Shown here: positions 31,844 through 41,576 of the stretch, piece after piece
Position numbering within the stretch: the first letter of the stretch is position 1
How the letters are laid out: every line of letters begins with the position of its first letter
Assembly (NCBI RefSeq): GCF_001028705.1
Contig: NZ_CP011770.1
Location: 3,351,501-3,415,500 of the forward strand
Length of the DNA stretch: 64,000 nt
Reading direction: 5' to 3'
Origin: Croceicoccus naphthovorans
GTDB lineage: Bacteria; Pseudomonadota; Alphaproteobacteria; Sphingomonadales; Sphingomonadaceae
Notes under the pieces: generated by a model
Seen by the model: the letters and a program-made list of their open reading frames with translations, nothing else
What the model was told of the DNA's origin: nothing
Database searches by the model: none
Position numbers and translations under genes: made by a program

Positions 31844-33235
31844 TCAGGACAATGGCAGCCTGATCTCCGCCACCAACCCACCATCGGGCCGATTTCGCAG
31901 CGCCAGAACCCCTCCGTGCTGCTCGGCAATGGCGCGGGCCAGCGTCAGCCCGATCCCCGCGCCGCCGGTGCCGCGATTGCGGCTGGGGTCGCCGCGCTCG
32001 AACGGCTCCATCATCCGTGAGATTTCATCCTCGGGAATGCCGGGGCCCTCGTCGGCCACGCGGATCACGGCATGGCCGTTCTCCTTCGCCACCGTCACGC
32101 ACGCACCGCCCGCATAGCGGATCGCGTTGGAGGCAAGGTTGCGGATCGCGCGGCGCAGCCATGTCGCGCGTACGGGTAGCACTACCCGCTGCGTATCGCC
32201 CAGTTCGATCGGCTCGCCCATGTCCTCGAACTCCTCGATGACAGAGGCGGTCAGCGCGGACAGTTCGGTCGGCTCCACCGGGTCGGACGGGCGGCCCACG
32301 CGGGCCAGCGACAGGATATCGTCCAGCGTACGAGTGAGGTCCTCGATCGTGCCCGCCATCTTCGCGCGCTCTTCCTCGTCCTCTACCGATTCGATCCGCA
32401 CGCGCAGCGCGGCCAGCGGGGTTTTCAGGTCGTGCCCGATTGCGCCAAGCATCACGTTCTTCTCGTTCAGCAGCGCGCCGATCCGCGCTTCCATCGCGTT
32501 GTGCGCAGCGATCAGGCTGCGTGTATCGACCGGCCCCTGCGGCTCCACCCGGCCATCGGGTTCCAGCGTAGGGTTGGCCGAAAACGCCTCGACCCGCGCG
32601 GTAAGAGCCTTCAATGGCTTGGTGATCCGGCGCAGAATCACGGCAATCGCGCCCATCAGCACGATGTAGATCAGCACCGTCTGCATCAGCAGCGTGCGCA
32701 GGAAATGCGGATCGCGCGGCGCGCGCATGGCGCGGGCGATCTGCCAGGTATCATCGCCTTCCAGCCTGCTGGCTGCGATCACGACGCGCATTTTCCTTGC
32801 CCGGCGCACGCCGCGCACGTCTTCCATGTTCACATTCGGGGGCAGGAACCGACGCATCAGCTCTCCGTCGAGCTTGCGTTCGAAAACCTGCAACTCCGCT
32901 ACGTCCCGCCCCTGGTCGCTCAGCAGGGCGCGAAGCTTTTGCTCCATCGCCTCGTTCCGGTAATCGTTCTTGCGCAGGGGGCTGTCTTCGGCACTGATCA
33001 ATCGTGCGAGGCGCGGTTTGCGACCGCCGGGACGGCGCAGTTCGCGCCCGTTGCCATTGCGCAGGATGCCTCCGCCGATCAGGCGAAAGGCCAGCGCGTG
33101 GACGATGGCGTTGCTCTCACGCTCCGTCTGCGCGCGCCATGCAAGGCCCGCGCCGATGCCCTGCGCGACCAGCAGGGCCAGCGCGACAGCCAGCAACATC
33201 TGGCCCTGAAGGGATCGGGGGAGGAACCGCCTCAT
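31844..33235 (-). CDS. Sensor histidine kinase (EnvZ-like)
   Basis: A 463-aa inner-membrane kinase. TM1 is near residues 12-32 and a periplasmic sensor (about 35-170) is basic and contains LPPNVNMEDVRGVRRARKMR. TM2 (TVLIYIVLMGAIAVILRR) leads to HAMP (ITKPLKALTARVEAFS). HisKA has the phospho-accepting His in AIGHDLKTPLAALR. The ATPase boxes are N (RNLASNAIRYAGG), G1 (DEGPGIPEDEI) and G2 (GAGIGLTLARAIAEQHGG). The start overlaps the response regulator stop (ATGA). The architecture fits EnvZ; the signal is unknown. Nothing next to it except the EF-hand gene suggests a target. Confidence 0.92.
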   Translation of the reverse strand: MRRFLPRSLQGQMLLAVALALLVAQGIGAGLAWRAQTERESNAIVHALAFRLIGGGILRNGNGRELRRPGGRKPRLARLISAEDSPLRKNDYRNEAMEQKLRALLSDQGRDVAELQVFERKLDGELMRRFLPPNVNMEDVRGVRRARKMRVVIAASRLEGDDTWQIARAMRAPRDPHFLRTLLMQTVLIYIVLMGAIAVILRRITKPLKALTARVEAFSANPTLEPDGRVEPQGPVDTRSLIAAHNAMEARIGALLNEKNVMLGAIGHDLKTPLAALRVRIESVEDEEERAKMAGTIEDLTRTLDDILSLARVGRPSDPVEPTELSALTASVIEEFEDMGEPIELGDTQRVVLPVRATWLRRAIRNLASNAIRYAGGACVTVAKENGHAVIRVADEGPGIPEDEISRMMEPFERGDPSRNRGTGGAGIGLTLARAIAEQHGGVLALRNRPDGGLVAEIRLPLS

Positions 33236-33969
33236 GCCACCACGGGATCGGCCCGCGACACGTCGGCGGCCAGCATATAGCCGCCGCCGCGCACGGTCAG
33301 GATCAGGCGCGGATCGGTGCGATCTTCCTCCACCTTGCGGCGAAGGCGGCTGATTGCGTTGTCGACGCTGCGGTCGAACAAGTGCGCTTCACGCCCCTGC
33401 ACCATGTCGAGCAGGCGGTCGCGGTCCAGCACTTGTCGCGGATGGTCCAGAAACGCGCGTAGCAGGCGATATTCGGCGGACGAAATCGCGACGACCGCGC
33501 CTTCGGGATCGGTCAGGCGGCGCTTCAGCGGATCAAGCCGCCAGTTCTCGAACACATAATCCTGCTCAATCGTTGGCGCGGCTTCGGCGCGGGTGGCGCG
33601 GCGCAGGACGGAGCGGATGCGCGCGACCAGTTCACGCGGCTCGAAGGGTTTCACGACATAGTCGTCGGCCCCGATTTCCAGCCCGACGATGCGGTCCGTC
33701 GCCTCGCCCCGCGCGGTTAGCAGGATCACCGGGGTCTTTTGCGTTTCGACAAGATGACGGCACAGCGACAGCCCATCCTCACCCGGCATCATGATGTCGA
33801 GCAGGACGAGGTCGGCCGGTTGTTCGCGCAGCATGGTGCGCGCCGCGGCGGCGGAATCGGCCTGCCGGACGGCAAGGCCCTGCTTTTCAAGGTAAGCGCC
33901 CAGCGGTTCGCGCAGGTCTTTCTCGTCATCGACGAGGAGGATACGATCGGGGGCCTGCTGGTCGTTCAT
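33232..33969 (-). CDS. OmpR/PhoB-family response regulator
   Basis: A 245-aa DNA-binding regulator. The receiver domain (about 8-120) has the acidic pocket DDEKD, phospho-acceptor Asp in LVLLDIMMPGEDG, and conserved Thr/Lys in ILLTARGEATD and VVKPFEPREL. The winged helix (about 140-235) reads LTDPEGAVVAISSAEYRLLRAFLDHPRQVLDR and SVDNAISRLRRKVEED, an OmpR-type recognition helix. It is cognate to the kinase immediately downstream (ATGA overlap). Confidence 0.94.
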   Translation of the reverse strand: MNDQQAPDRILLVDDEKDLREPLGAYLEKQGLAVRQADSAAAARTMLREQPADLVLLDIMMPGEDGLSLCRHLVETQKTPVILLTARGEATDRIVGLEIGADDYVVKPFEPRELVARIRSVLRRATRAEAAPTIEQDYVFENWRLDPLKRRLTDPEGAVVAISSAEYRLLRAFLDHPRQVLDRDRLLDMVQGREAHLFDRSVDNAISRLRRKVEEDRTDPRLILTVRGGGYMLAADVSRADPVVA

Positions 33970-33994
33970 CGGTCTCTCGGCTTCTGTAACGGAT

Positions 33995-34029
33995 CGGGGC
34001 GCCCCTGCACACCGTGCCGAAGCGCCCCG
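33995..34029. terminator. Long-loop hairpin between EF-hand gene and response regulator
   Basis: CGGGGCGC/GCGCCCCG arms (33995-34002, 34022-34029) surround a 19-nt loop, 26 bp past the EF-hand stop. There is no T tract, so it is either a weak terminator or a leader structure of the response-regulator mRNA. Confidence 0.4.
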
Positions 34030-34054
34030 CTCTTGTCGTCTGGTATCAGGCGGC

Positions 34055-34597
34055 TCAGTCGGCCTGGCGCGCCTCGCGGCGTTCCTGCCACTTGGCCTTC
34101 ATCGCCTCGCGGGCCGCCTTGCGTTCCTCGACAGTAACGGTGCCATTGCCGTCCGCGTCCATCTTGGCGAAGTGGCTGGCCACGCCCGCATCGAATTCGG
34201 CGCGGGTGATGACTCCATCGTTATTGGTATCGGCCATCTTGCCCATCATGCGCATGCCGTGATGGCCGCCGCGCTTGCCGTGATGGCCACGCATGCCGTC
34301 GCCGTCACCGCGTTTGCCGCGCATTTCGTGATGCGCCGCAAATTCGGCTTCGCTGATCGAACCGTCGCCATCGGTGTCGAGCTTGGCAAAACGCTGCGCC
34401 TTGCGGGCGTCGCGGTCGGCCTGATCGAGCTGGCCATCGCCGTTTACGTCCATCTTGGCGAACATCTCGCCCGACTTGGTCTGCGCATCGGCCAGCGACA
34501 TCGGACCTGCGTCCTTCATCATGCCGGGCGCGGCATAAGCCACGGTGCCCAGCGCAAGCGTTGCGACACCGGCGGCAATCATCGTCTTCTTGATCAT
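34055..34597 (-). CDS. Exported EF-hand calcium-binding protein
   Basis: A 180-aa protein with signal peptide (MIKKTMIAAGVATLALGTVAYA). It has four EF-hand loops of the DxDxDG type: DVNGDGQLDQAD, DTDGDGSISEAE, DTNNDGVITRAE and DADGNGTVTVEE. Between the second and third pair lies a Gly/His/Arg/Met-rich linker (about 95-120, with GHHGKRGGHHGMR) that could bind transition metals. It is probably a periplasmic Ca2+ buffer or sensor. The ATG at 34597 is chosen as the signal start; the longer frame has no signal. It is upstream of the two-component pair on the same strand, with an 85-bp gap. Confidence 0.87.
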   Translation of the reverse strand: MIKKTMIAAGVATLALGTVAYAAPGMMKDAGPMSLADAQTKSGEMFAKMDVNGDGQLDQADRDARKAQRFAKLDTDGDGSISEAEFAAHHEMRGKRGDGDGMRGHHGKRGGHHGMRMMGKMADTNNDGVITRAEFDAGVASHFAKMDADGNGTVTVEERKAAREAMKAKWQERREARQAD

Positions 34598-34834
34598 CTC
34601 TCGTCCTCTCGATTCGGTCGGCCGCGATCCAGATGCGGCCAGAAAAATGGGTGAAGTCGCGATGACGACGGCGCGGGCTTTGGGGGAGGGGACATCAGGG
34701 AGAACCCGGGTCATCGCCCTCACGACTTCTGTCACCCCTTCTACGCCCGGCCTGTCGCAGCATTATCCCCGATATCGAGAGATTTGTCGTAGTTTGTATC
34801 AGTGGCAAAACACCGTTCACTTACCCGACAGGCT

Positions 34835-36652
34835 TCACCCCTCCAGCGGCGCACACTGAGCCTCTACCCACGCCAGCGCCGGGCCGGACAGGCGCGGGCT
34901 GACGACCGAGAGGACCTTGGCGTGATAGCTGTCGATCCAGTTGCGCTCCGCCCGGCTGAGCAGCGATACGTCGATCAGGTCGCGGTCGATGGGCGCGAAG
35001 GTCAATGTCTCGAAACCCATCATGTCCTGCTCTGCGCCCTCGATCTTGCGCGGTTCGACCAGCACGAGGTTCTCGATACGGATGCCGTACTCGCCGGTCT
35101 TGTAATAGCCGGGCTCGTTCGACAGGATCATGCCGGGCAACAGCGCCTGTTCCTTGGTCCCGCGGCTCTTGCCGATATTCTGCGGCCCTTCGTGGACCGA
35201 GAGGTAGCTGCCGACGCCGTGGCCTGTGCCGTGCGCGAAATCGACACCCGCCTGCCACAGGAACTGCCGCGCCAGCGTATCGAGCTGGCTGCCGACGGTG
35301 CCCTTCGGGAACACCGCCATGGCCAGCGCGATGTGGCCTTTCAGCACGCGGGTAAAGCGGTCCTTCACTTCGGCGGGCGCTGCGTCCGGCCCGACCCAGA
35401 CTGTGCGGGTGACGTCGGTGGTGCCGTCGCGATACTGGCCGCCGGAATCGACGAGGTAGACGCTGTTGGGTTCAAGCGTGCGGTTGGTATCCTCGCTCAC
35501 CCGGTAATGGACAATTGCCCCATTCGGCCCCGCGCCGCTGATCGTGTCGAACGACAGGTCGGTCAGGCGGTCGCTTTCGCGCCGCAACGCTTCGAGACGA
35601 TCGGATGCGGAGAGTTCGTCGATCTCGCCCGACGGACCTTCGCGGTCGATCCAGCTGAGGAACTTCGTCAGTGCGACCCCGTCGCGGGCCTGCGCGGCAC
35701 GGTGGCCGTCCTGCTCGGCAGCCGTCTTGATCGCCTTGGGCAGGACGACCGGATCACGCTCTTCCTTGATGGTCGCGCCTGCGTCGTCCAGCGCCTTGAA
35801 GATCGCCGCGACGGCGCGTTCGGGGTCGACGGCCACGGTCTTGCCGTGCATCGCGGCCAGCGCGGCCTCGAACTCGGCACGGTCGCTGACTTGCACTTCG
35901 TTGCCGAGATGCGCGGCGAGGTCGGGCGTAACCTTACCCGGATCGATGAACAGCTCCGCCGTCCCGTCGGCGCGGACCACCGCGAAAGACAGCGCGACCG
36001 GCGTGCGCGACACGTCGGACCCGCGCACGTTGAACAGCCAAGCGATGGAATCGAGCGCAGTGATGACGGTCGCGTCATAGCCATTAGCGGTCAGCCACTC
36101 GCCAATCTCGGCGCGCTTGTCGGCGCTGGACCGGCCCGCCAGCGCATTGTCGTGCGGCACCGCCGGAGCGGGGCTGGGTTCGGGGCGATCCTGCCACACG
36201 TCGTCGACCGGGTTGCTGTCGAGCGCGATCAGCGCCGCGCCACGCTTGGCCAGCGCCTTTTCGACCCCCTTGGCCCAGCCGCGCGAATGGAGCCATGGGT
36301 CGAACCCGATGCGCGCATCCTTCGCCGCGTTTTCGCCCAGCCATTGGGCCGGGCTGGTTTCGGGCACGCTCTGGTATTCCCACAGTTTGCCGTCGACCTG
36401 ATCGCGCACCTGCAAGGTATAGCGGCCGTCGACGAAGATCGCGGCCCCCTTACCATTGGAGGTGTCCGCCAGAACCACCGCCGTACCCGCCGATCCGCCG
36501 AACCCGGTCAGCCACGCTAGGCGCTGCGCATATTCGCCGACGTATTCGCTCATATGCTCGTCGCTGATCGGGATGACGAAACCGTCGAGGTCTCGGCGCT
36601 TCAGTTCCTCTCGCAAGGCGTGGAGGCGGGCTTCGTGGGTTTGCATCAACAT
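34835..36652 (-). CDS. pepP: Xaa-Pro aminopeptidase (M24B, long three-domain type)
   Basis: A 605-aa metallopeptidase removing N-terminal residues before proline. It has two creatinase-like N-terminal domains (about 1-310) and a C-terminal pita-bread domain with all five metal ligands. These are Asp in YLVDSGGQYRDGTTDVTR (two), His in FAHGTGHGVGSYLSVHEGP, Glu in ILSNEPGYY and Glu in RIENLVLVE. The length fits the large APP1-like aminopeptidase P branch. It starts at ATG 36652 or the ATG two codons on. It is divergent from oligopeptidase B, giving a peptide-degrading pair. Confidence 0.92.
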   Translation of the reverse strand: MLMQTHEARLHALREELKRRDLDGFVIPISDEHMSEYVGEYAQRLAWLTGFGGSAGTAVVLADTSNGKGAAIFVDGRYTLQVRDQVDGKLWEYQSVPETSPAQWLGENAAKDARIGFDPWLHSRGWAKGVEKALAKRGAALIALDSNPVDDVWQDRPEPSPAPAVPHDNALAGRSSADKRAEIGEWLTANGYDATVITALDSIAWLFNVRGSDVSRTPVALSFAVVRADGTAELFIDPGKVTPDLAAHLGNEVQVSDRAEFEAALAAMHGKTVAVDPERAVAAIFKALDDAGATIKEERDPVVLPKAIKTAAEQDGHRAAQARDGVALTKFLSWIDREGPSGEIDELSASDRLEALRRESDRLTDLSFDTISGAGPNGAIVHYRVSEDTNRTLEPNSVYLVDSGGQYRDGTTDVTRTVWVGPDAAPAEVKDRFTRVLKGHIALAMAVFPKGTVGSQLDTLARQFLWQAGVDFAHGTGHGVGSYLSVHEGPQNIGKSRGTKEQALLPGMILSNEPGYYKTGEYGIRIENLVLVEPRKIEGAEQDMMGFETLTFAPIDRDLIDVSLLSRAERNWIDSYHAKVLSVVSPRLSGPALAWVEAQCAPLEG

Positions 36653-36789
36653 TGCGTCGGTTCGCTTTCAAATCGGGGCGGGACCTTTCGCCAGCGCCTT
36701 GCGGCACCGTGCGCGCGTCCATAGATGCAGCGTAACATAGAGCGCATGACGCGCCCTTTCCAGCCGACCTTCGACGAAAGGCCTTTCCT

Positions 36790-38883
36790 TTGAGCGATAC
36801 CGCAACCGCCCTGTCCGGACCGCCCCGCGCCGTGAAAAAGCCGCACAGCTTCACGCACCACCACATTACCGTGGAGGATCCGTACAACTGGCTGCGCGAT
36901 CCGGGCTATCCGCGCGTGACGGACGAGGAGATCCTGACCCACCTGAAGGCCGAAAATGCGTGGTTCGAAACGCGCATGGCCCCGCACGAAGGCCTGATCG
37001 AAACGCTGTTCAAGGAGATGCGGGCGCGCATCAAGGAAGACGACGGATCGGTCCCGCAAAAGGACGGCGACTGGTACTATTGGGTCGAATATCAGGAAGG
37101 CGCGCAATACAAGCAATGGTGGCGCAAGCCCGCCGCCGGTGGCCGCGACGGGACCGAGGGCAAGGTCGTCATCCTCGACGAAGCCGCACTGGCTGAGGGC
37201 CACGAATATTTCCGGCTGGGCGCATTCTCGGTCAGCATGGACGGTACGAAGCTGGCCTATGCCATCGATACCGACGGGTCGGAGCGATTCAATGCGCGGA
37301 TCAAGGACCTGACCACCGGCGAGCTGCTGGAAGACACGATCCCCGGCACGCTGGGTTCGCTGGTCTGGGTCGCGGGCGATAGCGGGATCGTCTACTCGCT
37401 TGCCAACGAGAACTGGCGCACCGACAATGCGCGGCTGCACCGGATCGGCACGCCAATTGCGGACGATGTCGAACTGTTCCACGAGGATGACGAAGGATTT
37501 CGCGTCGGGTCCGGCCTTTCAGCCGATGAAAAATGGCTGGTCATCGGCAGTTCGGATCACGAGACGAGCGAGGTTCGCCTCGTCCCCGCCGCCGATCCGA
37601 CCGCAGCGCCGATCCTCGTGCGCGAGCGCAAGGCGGGCGTGGAATACGACGTCGATGTGGCGGGCGACACCGTCTGGGTCCACACCAACGACGATCACGA
37701 GAATTTCCGGCTGGCCAAAGCCCCGCTGGCGGCCCCCGGCGCTTGGGAAACCGTGCTGGAAGGCAGCGATGATTTCTACCTGACCGGCTTCGACCTGTTC
37801 CGCGACTTCTTCGTCACAGAGGGTCGTCTGGCGGGGCTCGATCAGGTGCAGGTGCGCCGTTACGACAATCCGACCGTGGCCGAGCCGGTTGAATTCCCCG
37901 AAGCCAGCTATAGCGCCGGTATGGCCGACAACCCGGAATTCGATACGCAGGTCCTGCGGCTGTCGTACAACTCGATGATCACACCGGGCACGGTCTACGA
38001 ATACGATCCGGCCAGGCGCGAACTGACCGTGCTGAAGGTGCAGGAAATCCCCTCGGGCTACGATGCCTCGCAATACCGGACAGAGCGGGTGACGATTACC
38101 GCGCGTGACGGGACAGAGGTGCCGGTTTCGCTGATGATGCGGGCCGATACCCCGCTGGACGGAACCGCGCCGCTGCACCTCTATGGCTATGGTGCATACG
38201 GCCACGCGATCTCGCCCTATTTCTCGACCGGGCGGCTCAGCCTTGTCGATCGCGGTTTCATCTTTGCCATCGCGCATATTCGCGGCGGCGACGATCTGGG
38301 GCGGCGTTGGTACAAGGATGGCAAGCTGACCAAGCGGACCAACACGTTCAATGATTTCGTCGATGTAGCCAAGGGCCTGATTGCCAAGGGCTATTCGTCG
38401 AAAGGCCGCGTCACCGCGTCGGGCGGTTCGGCGGGTGGTGAGCTGATGGGCGCTATCGTCAATTCCGACCCCGACATCTGGGGTGCGGTGGTGGCGCAGG
38501 TGCCGTTCGTCGATGTTTTGAACACGATGCTCGATGCCTCGCTGCCGCTAACTCCTGGCGAATGGCCGGAATGGGGCAATCCCATCGAGGACCCCGCCGC
38601 GTTCGACCTGATCCGAAGCTATAGTCCCTACGATCAGGTCAAGGCTCAGGCCTATCCGCCAATGCTGGTAACGGGCGGCCTCAACGATCCGCGCGTGACC
38701 TATTGGGAACCGGCAAAGTGGGTGGCTCGTCTGAGAGAAATGAAGACCGACGAAAACGAGTTGCTGATGAAGATGAACATGGGCGCGGGCCACGGCGGCA
38801 AGTCGGGCCGGTTCGACAGCTTGCGCGAAATTGCCGAGGAATACGCCTTCGTCCTCTGGCAGACCGGAACGGCCTCCGCTTGA
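36790..38883 (+). CDS. ptrB: Oligopeptidase B (S9A family serine peptidase)
   Basis: A 697-aa serine peptidase cleaving short peptides after basic residues. The N-terminal beta-propeller contains HSFTHHHITVEDPYNWLRDPGYP and DGDWYYWVEYQEGAQY. The catalytic domain has the nucleophile Ser in TASGGSAGGELMGAI (about 544), Asp in VTGGLNDPRVTYWEPAKW and His in GAGHGGKSGRF. GGSAGG rather than GGSNGG favours oligopeptidase B over prolyl oligopeptidase. The start appears to be TTG at 36790 after GAAAGG, because no ATG precedes the conserved region. There is no signal peptide, so it is cytosolic. Confidence 0.92.
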   Translation: MSDTATALSGPPRAVKKPHSFTHHHITVEDPYNWLRDPGYPRVTDEEILTHLKAENAWFETRMAPHEGLIETLFKEMRARIKEDDGSVPQKDGDWYYWVEYQEGAQYKQWWRKPAAGGRDGTEGKVVILDEAALAEGHEYFRLGAFSVSMDGTKLAYAIDTDGSERFNARIKDLTTGELLEDTIPGTLGSLVWVAGDSGIVYSLANENWRTDNARLHRIGTPIADDVELFHEDDEGFRVGSGLSADEKWLVIGSSDHETSEVRLVPAADPTAAPILVRERKAGVEYDVDVAGDTVWVHTNDDHENFRLAKAPLAAPGAWETVLEGSDDFYLTGFDLFRDFFVTEGRLAGLDQVQVRRYDNPTVAEPVEFPEASYSAGMADNPEFDTQVLRLSYNSMITPGTVYEYDPARRELTVLKVQEIPSGYDASQYRTERVTITARDGTEVPVSLMMRADTPLDGTAPLHLYGYGAYGHAISPYFSTGRLSLVDRGFIFAIAHIRGGDDLGRRWYKDGKLTKRTNTFNDFVDVAKGLIAKGYSSKGRVTASGGSAGGELMGAIVNSDPDIWGAVVAQVPFVDVLNTMLDASLPLTPGEWPEWGNPIEDPAAFDLIRSYSPYDQVKAQAYPPMLVTGGLNDPRVTYWEPAKWVARLREMKTDENELLMKMNMGAGHGGKSGRFDSLREIAEEYAFVLWQTGTASA

Positions 38884-39365
38884 AACGCCTGATTGTCCTG
38901 CTGATCGTGGCCGCTGCCGTCGCCGGCGGATGGTTTGTGGGGTCGCGGTTTTACGCACTCTACGACCTGCGAGAGGCGGCGCGGTCGGGCGATGTCGCGC
39001 GGCTGGAAGGGCGGGTCGATTTCCCGGCTTTTCGCGACTCGCTGAAGGCCGAAGTCGGCGGCGCGATCGAGCGCGAACGGATGGGCAGCAGCGATCTCGG
39101 CACCCGGCTGGCCAAGGCCGGGGCGGGGCTGGCCATTGACGGCCTCGTCACGCCCGAAGCCGTCGCCACGCTCGTGCGGAGCGGGCAGGCGGCGGGCGTA
39201 ACCGTCGCGCGGCGAGAGGATGCGACCGAGCCAGTCGAATGGCACATCGAAGGAGACGGCCTCCACGCATTTAGGCTGGTGACATCGGATAGCGATGGCG
39301 CGCTGATATTCCGGCGCGACGGGCTGGGCTGGAAATTGGCGGGAATCGATCTCGATGGGATCTGA
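38880..39365 (+). CDS. DUF2939 family membrane-anchored protein
   Basis: A 161-aa protein with an N-terminal anchor (KRLIVLLIVAAAVAGGWFVGSRF). The DUF2939-like phrase FYALYDLREAARSGDVARLEGRVDFPAFRDSLKAE follows directly. The function is unknown. It uses TTG inside the stop of ptrB (TTGA), so expression is coupled. It ends 11 bp inside the following thioesterase gene. The longer open frame into ptrB is a shadow. Confidence 0.78.
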   Translation: MKRLIVLLIVAAAVAGGWFVGSRFYALYDLREAARSGDVARLEGRVDFPAFRDSLKAEVGGAIERERMGSSDLGTRLAKAGAGLAIDGLVTPEAVATLVRSGQAAGVTVARREDATEPVEWHIEGDGLHAFRLVTSDSDGALIFRRDGLGWKLAGIDLDGI

Positions 39366-39771
39366 TCCGGATCGCCGTTTTCGCATGACGTTCACTGCCG
39401 GGGCGGAGCACATCGATTTCATGGGCCACGTCAACAACGCGGTCTGGCTGCAATGGGCGCAGGATATCGCCACCGCGCATTGGGAGGCGGTGGCCGATCC
39501 CGCCCATGTCGAGGCATACCTGTGGGTCGTGACCCGGCACGAGATCGACTATCGCGGCAATATTGCCGAGGGCGAGAGTGTGATCGGCGCAACCCGGATC
39601 GAACAGCCGCCGACGGGCGCCCGGTTCGAACGGTTGATCGATTTCATGCGTGCTGAAGGCGGCAAGCCGCTGGTCTCGGTTCGCTCAACCTGGGCGATGA
39701 TCGCGCGTGATACGGGTCGCCTCCAACGCGTGCCACAGGATGTGGCGAAACGTTTTCTGCCTGCCGAATAG
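39355..39771 (+). CDS. Acyl-CoA thioesterase (hotdog fold, 4HBT/YbgC-like)
   Basis: A 138-aa hotdog thioesterase with the signature AEHIDFMGHVNNAVWLQWAQD, where the Asp preceding MGHVNN is the usual catalytic residue. The DYRGNIAEGESVIGATRI beta strands follow. Substrate is unclear; relatives act on acyl-CoA or acyl-ACP. The start (ATG 39355) overlaps the DUF2939 end. It is convergent with the diguanylate cyclase, with 4 bp between the stops. Confidence 0.87.
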   Translation: MGSDPDRRFRMTFTAGAEHIDFMGHVNNAVWLQWAQDIATAHWEAVADPAHVEAYLWVVTRHEIDYRGNIAEGESVIGATRIEQPPTGARFERLIDFMRAEGGKPLVSVRSTWAMIARDTGRLQRVPQDVAKRFLPAE

Positions 39772-39775
39772 GCGT

Positions 39776-41539
39776 TCAGGGCCGGACGGCCTGACGCCGA
39801 TCCTGCACGCGGCGCTCGCGGGCGGGGGCGTCGAAAACCTGGATACGCTCTGAAATCAGGCGGTTCCGTCCGCTGTATTTCGCCTCGTACAACAAGCGAT
39901 CGGCGTGGCTGTAGAGCTGGCGCATGGTCGATGCCCCGCCCGGCGGGCTTTCGATCAGGCCCATGCTGGCCGTAATCGGTCCGTCGATCCCATCAACCTC
40001 GTTGGCGATGCGGATCGTGATGGCGCGGCGCATCTGTTCCGCCCGCTGCTGAATGTGCGATCCGCGCAGCATGACGACAAATTCCTCTCCGCCCATGCGG
40101 AAGGCGATGCCATCCCGGTCAGAGGCGAGAACGGCGGCGACTTCCTGCAACACGCGGTCGCCGGTCGTGTGACCGAACTGGTCGTTGACCATCTTGAAGT
40201 GATCGAGATCGACGACGGCCAGCGCGTGGAACCCGTCGGACCGCAATTCGACAAAGCGCTGCTCGAACGCGCGGCGGTTGAAGATGCCGGTCAGCGGATC
40301 GAGGTCGATCAGGTTGGTCAGCGCGTCCAGACGCGCGCTCTCCCGCTCTTTTTCCTGCCGGATCGAATCGACGTTGCTGACCATCGCCATCGTGCCGAAG
40401 GTCGCGGTCAGCATGGTGCCCCCGAACAGCAGGAAATCGATCCAGTCGCTGCCCACGGCCAGCCCGGTCGCGCGCGACGCATTGGCAACATAGACCAGCG
40501 CCATGGATCCCCACATCGCCATGTGGAAACGCGCGCGGGTGCATCCGTTACCCAGCGCCTCTGCACAAGCGGCAGCCGCGCCGATGAAAAGCAGGACGGG
40601 CAGGACCAACAGGACAACCGGACCCAGCGGGCGCAACGGTTCCAGCGGCAGGCACAACAGGGTGACGATCGTGAACGTCGCAATCGCGCCGCCCTGCAAA
40701 AGCTTGCGCCGGTTCTCACCCAGTTCGGCATCGGTCATGTGGTGGGTCAACAATCCGGCCCCGATACAGGCGGGGGCAAACAGGGCCAGAGTAGAAAGCC
40801 AGACGATCGTCCCCAACCGCAGGTCCAGCACGAAATGGATCATCCCGCTGGCAGTCAGCGTCAGCAACAGCAGGCTGCCCAGCGTGGCCGTCATCCACAG
40901 GGCCGCGCGCTGGCGCATCAGGCTATAGGCGGCCACATGGTGGAAAAGCGACACAAGGATCATCCCGATCACCACCGCGACAGCCAGCATGCCTTCGTGG
41001 CTCCACCCCAGCGAATCGGCGTCGCCATGCTGGTCCTGCAACCATGCCCGGGTGCTGAGCCGGGCGGTCCAGGGCTTTTCTATCGCGACGACCAGCCCTG
41101 TCGCACCTGCAAGGTCGGGCAGAGGCAGTGCGAATTTGGGGCCGTTGGCATAAATATCGACGTCGGCCATGCGATAGGACCGCGACCGGACCGGACCATC
41201 CGGCCCCATCGCGATCAGAGTCATCGTCTGGAACCGGCCGATGTCGGTCACGAAATGCGTCACCTGCATCCCGGCGATGTCGGTCGGGGTAAAGAACAGC
41301 CACGCCACCGGAGGCGAATCGGCGAAATCGGTATTGTCGCAGACCCATTCGTTGGTGGGGGGAAGCTCTGGGTGATCGGGCCCCGCGTTCAACACGGTAG
41401 AAGCATGGCAACTGGCGCGCACAACTTCACCCGCCCGCGCAGAGCCGGGCCAGGCCGCCACCGCAATCAGCGCAAGCGACACCAGTAAAGAGCGAATCCC
41501 ACCAACCATTGCGATCAGATTGGCACCGATCGCTTGCAT
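39776..41539 (-). CDS. Diguanylate cyclase with 7TM-DISM-like sensor
   Basis: A 587-aa membrane enzyme predicted to make c-di-GMP. A signal/anchor (SLLVSLALIAVAAWPGSARA) leads to a periplasmic beta domain (about 38-170). About seven transmembrane helices follow (180-400), beginning with MLAVAVVIGMILVSLFHHVAAY. The GGDEF domain (about 420-570) has LDPLTGIFNRRAFEQRF, DLDHFKMVNDQFGHTTGD and RMGGEEFVVML. GGEEF is an active-site variant; no RxxD inhibitory site is seen at the usual spacing. There is no EAL domain. The start is ATG 41539 or ATG 41509. Confidence 0.9.
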   Translation of the reverse strand: MQAIGANLIAMVGGIRSLLVSLALIAVAAWPGSARAGEVVRASCHASTVLNAGPDHPELPPTNEWVCDNTDFADSPPVAWLFFTPTDIAGMQVTHFVTDIGRFQTMTLIAMGPDGPVRSRSYRMADVDIYANGPKFALPLPDLAGATGLVVAIEKPWTARLSTRAWLQDQHGDADSLGWSHEGMLAVAVVIGMILVSLFHHVAAYSLMRQRAALWMTATLGSLLLLTLTASGMIHFVLDLRLGTIVWLSTLALFAPACIGAGLLTHHMTDAELGENRRKLLQGGAIATFTIVTLLCLPLEPLRPLGPVVLLVLPVLLFIGAAAACAEALGNGCTRARFHMAMWGSMALVYVANASRATGLAVGSDWIDFLLFGGTMLTATFGTMAMVSNVDSIRQEKERESARLDALTNLIDLDPLTGIFNRRAFEQRFVELRSDGFHALAVVDLDHFKMVNDQFGHTTGDRVLQEVAAVLASDRDGIAFRMGGEEFVVMLRGSHIQQRAEQMRRAITIRIANEVDGIDGPITASMGLIESPPGGASTMRQLYSHADRLLYEAKYSGRNRLISERIQVFDAPARERRVQDRRQAVRP

Positions 41540-41576
41540 TCTGGTTAACCGGAGGAAAACACCCCTCCGATACGGA

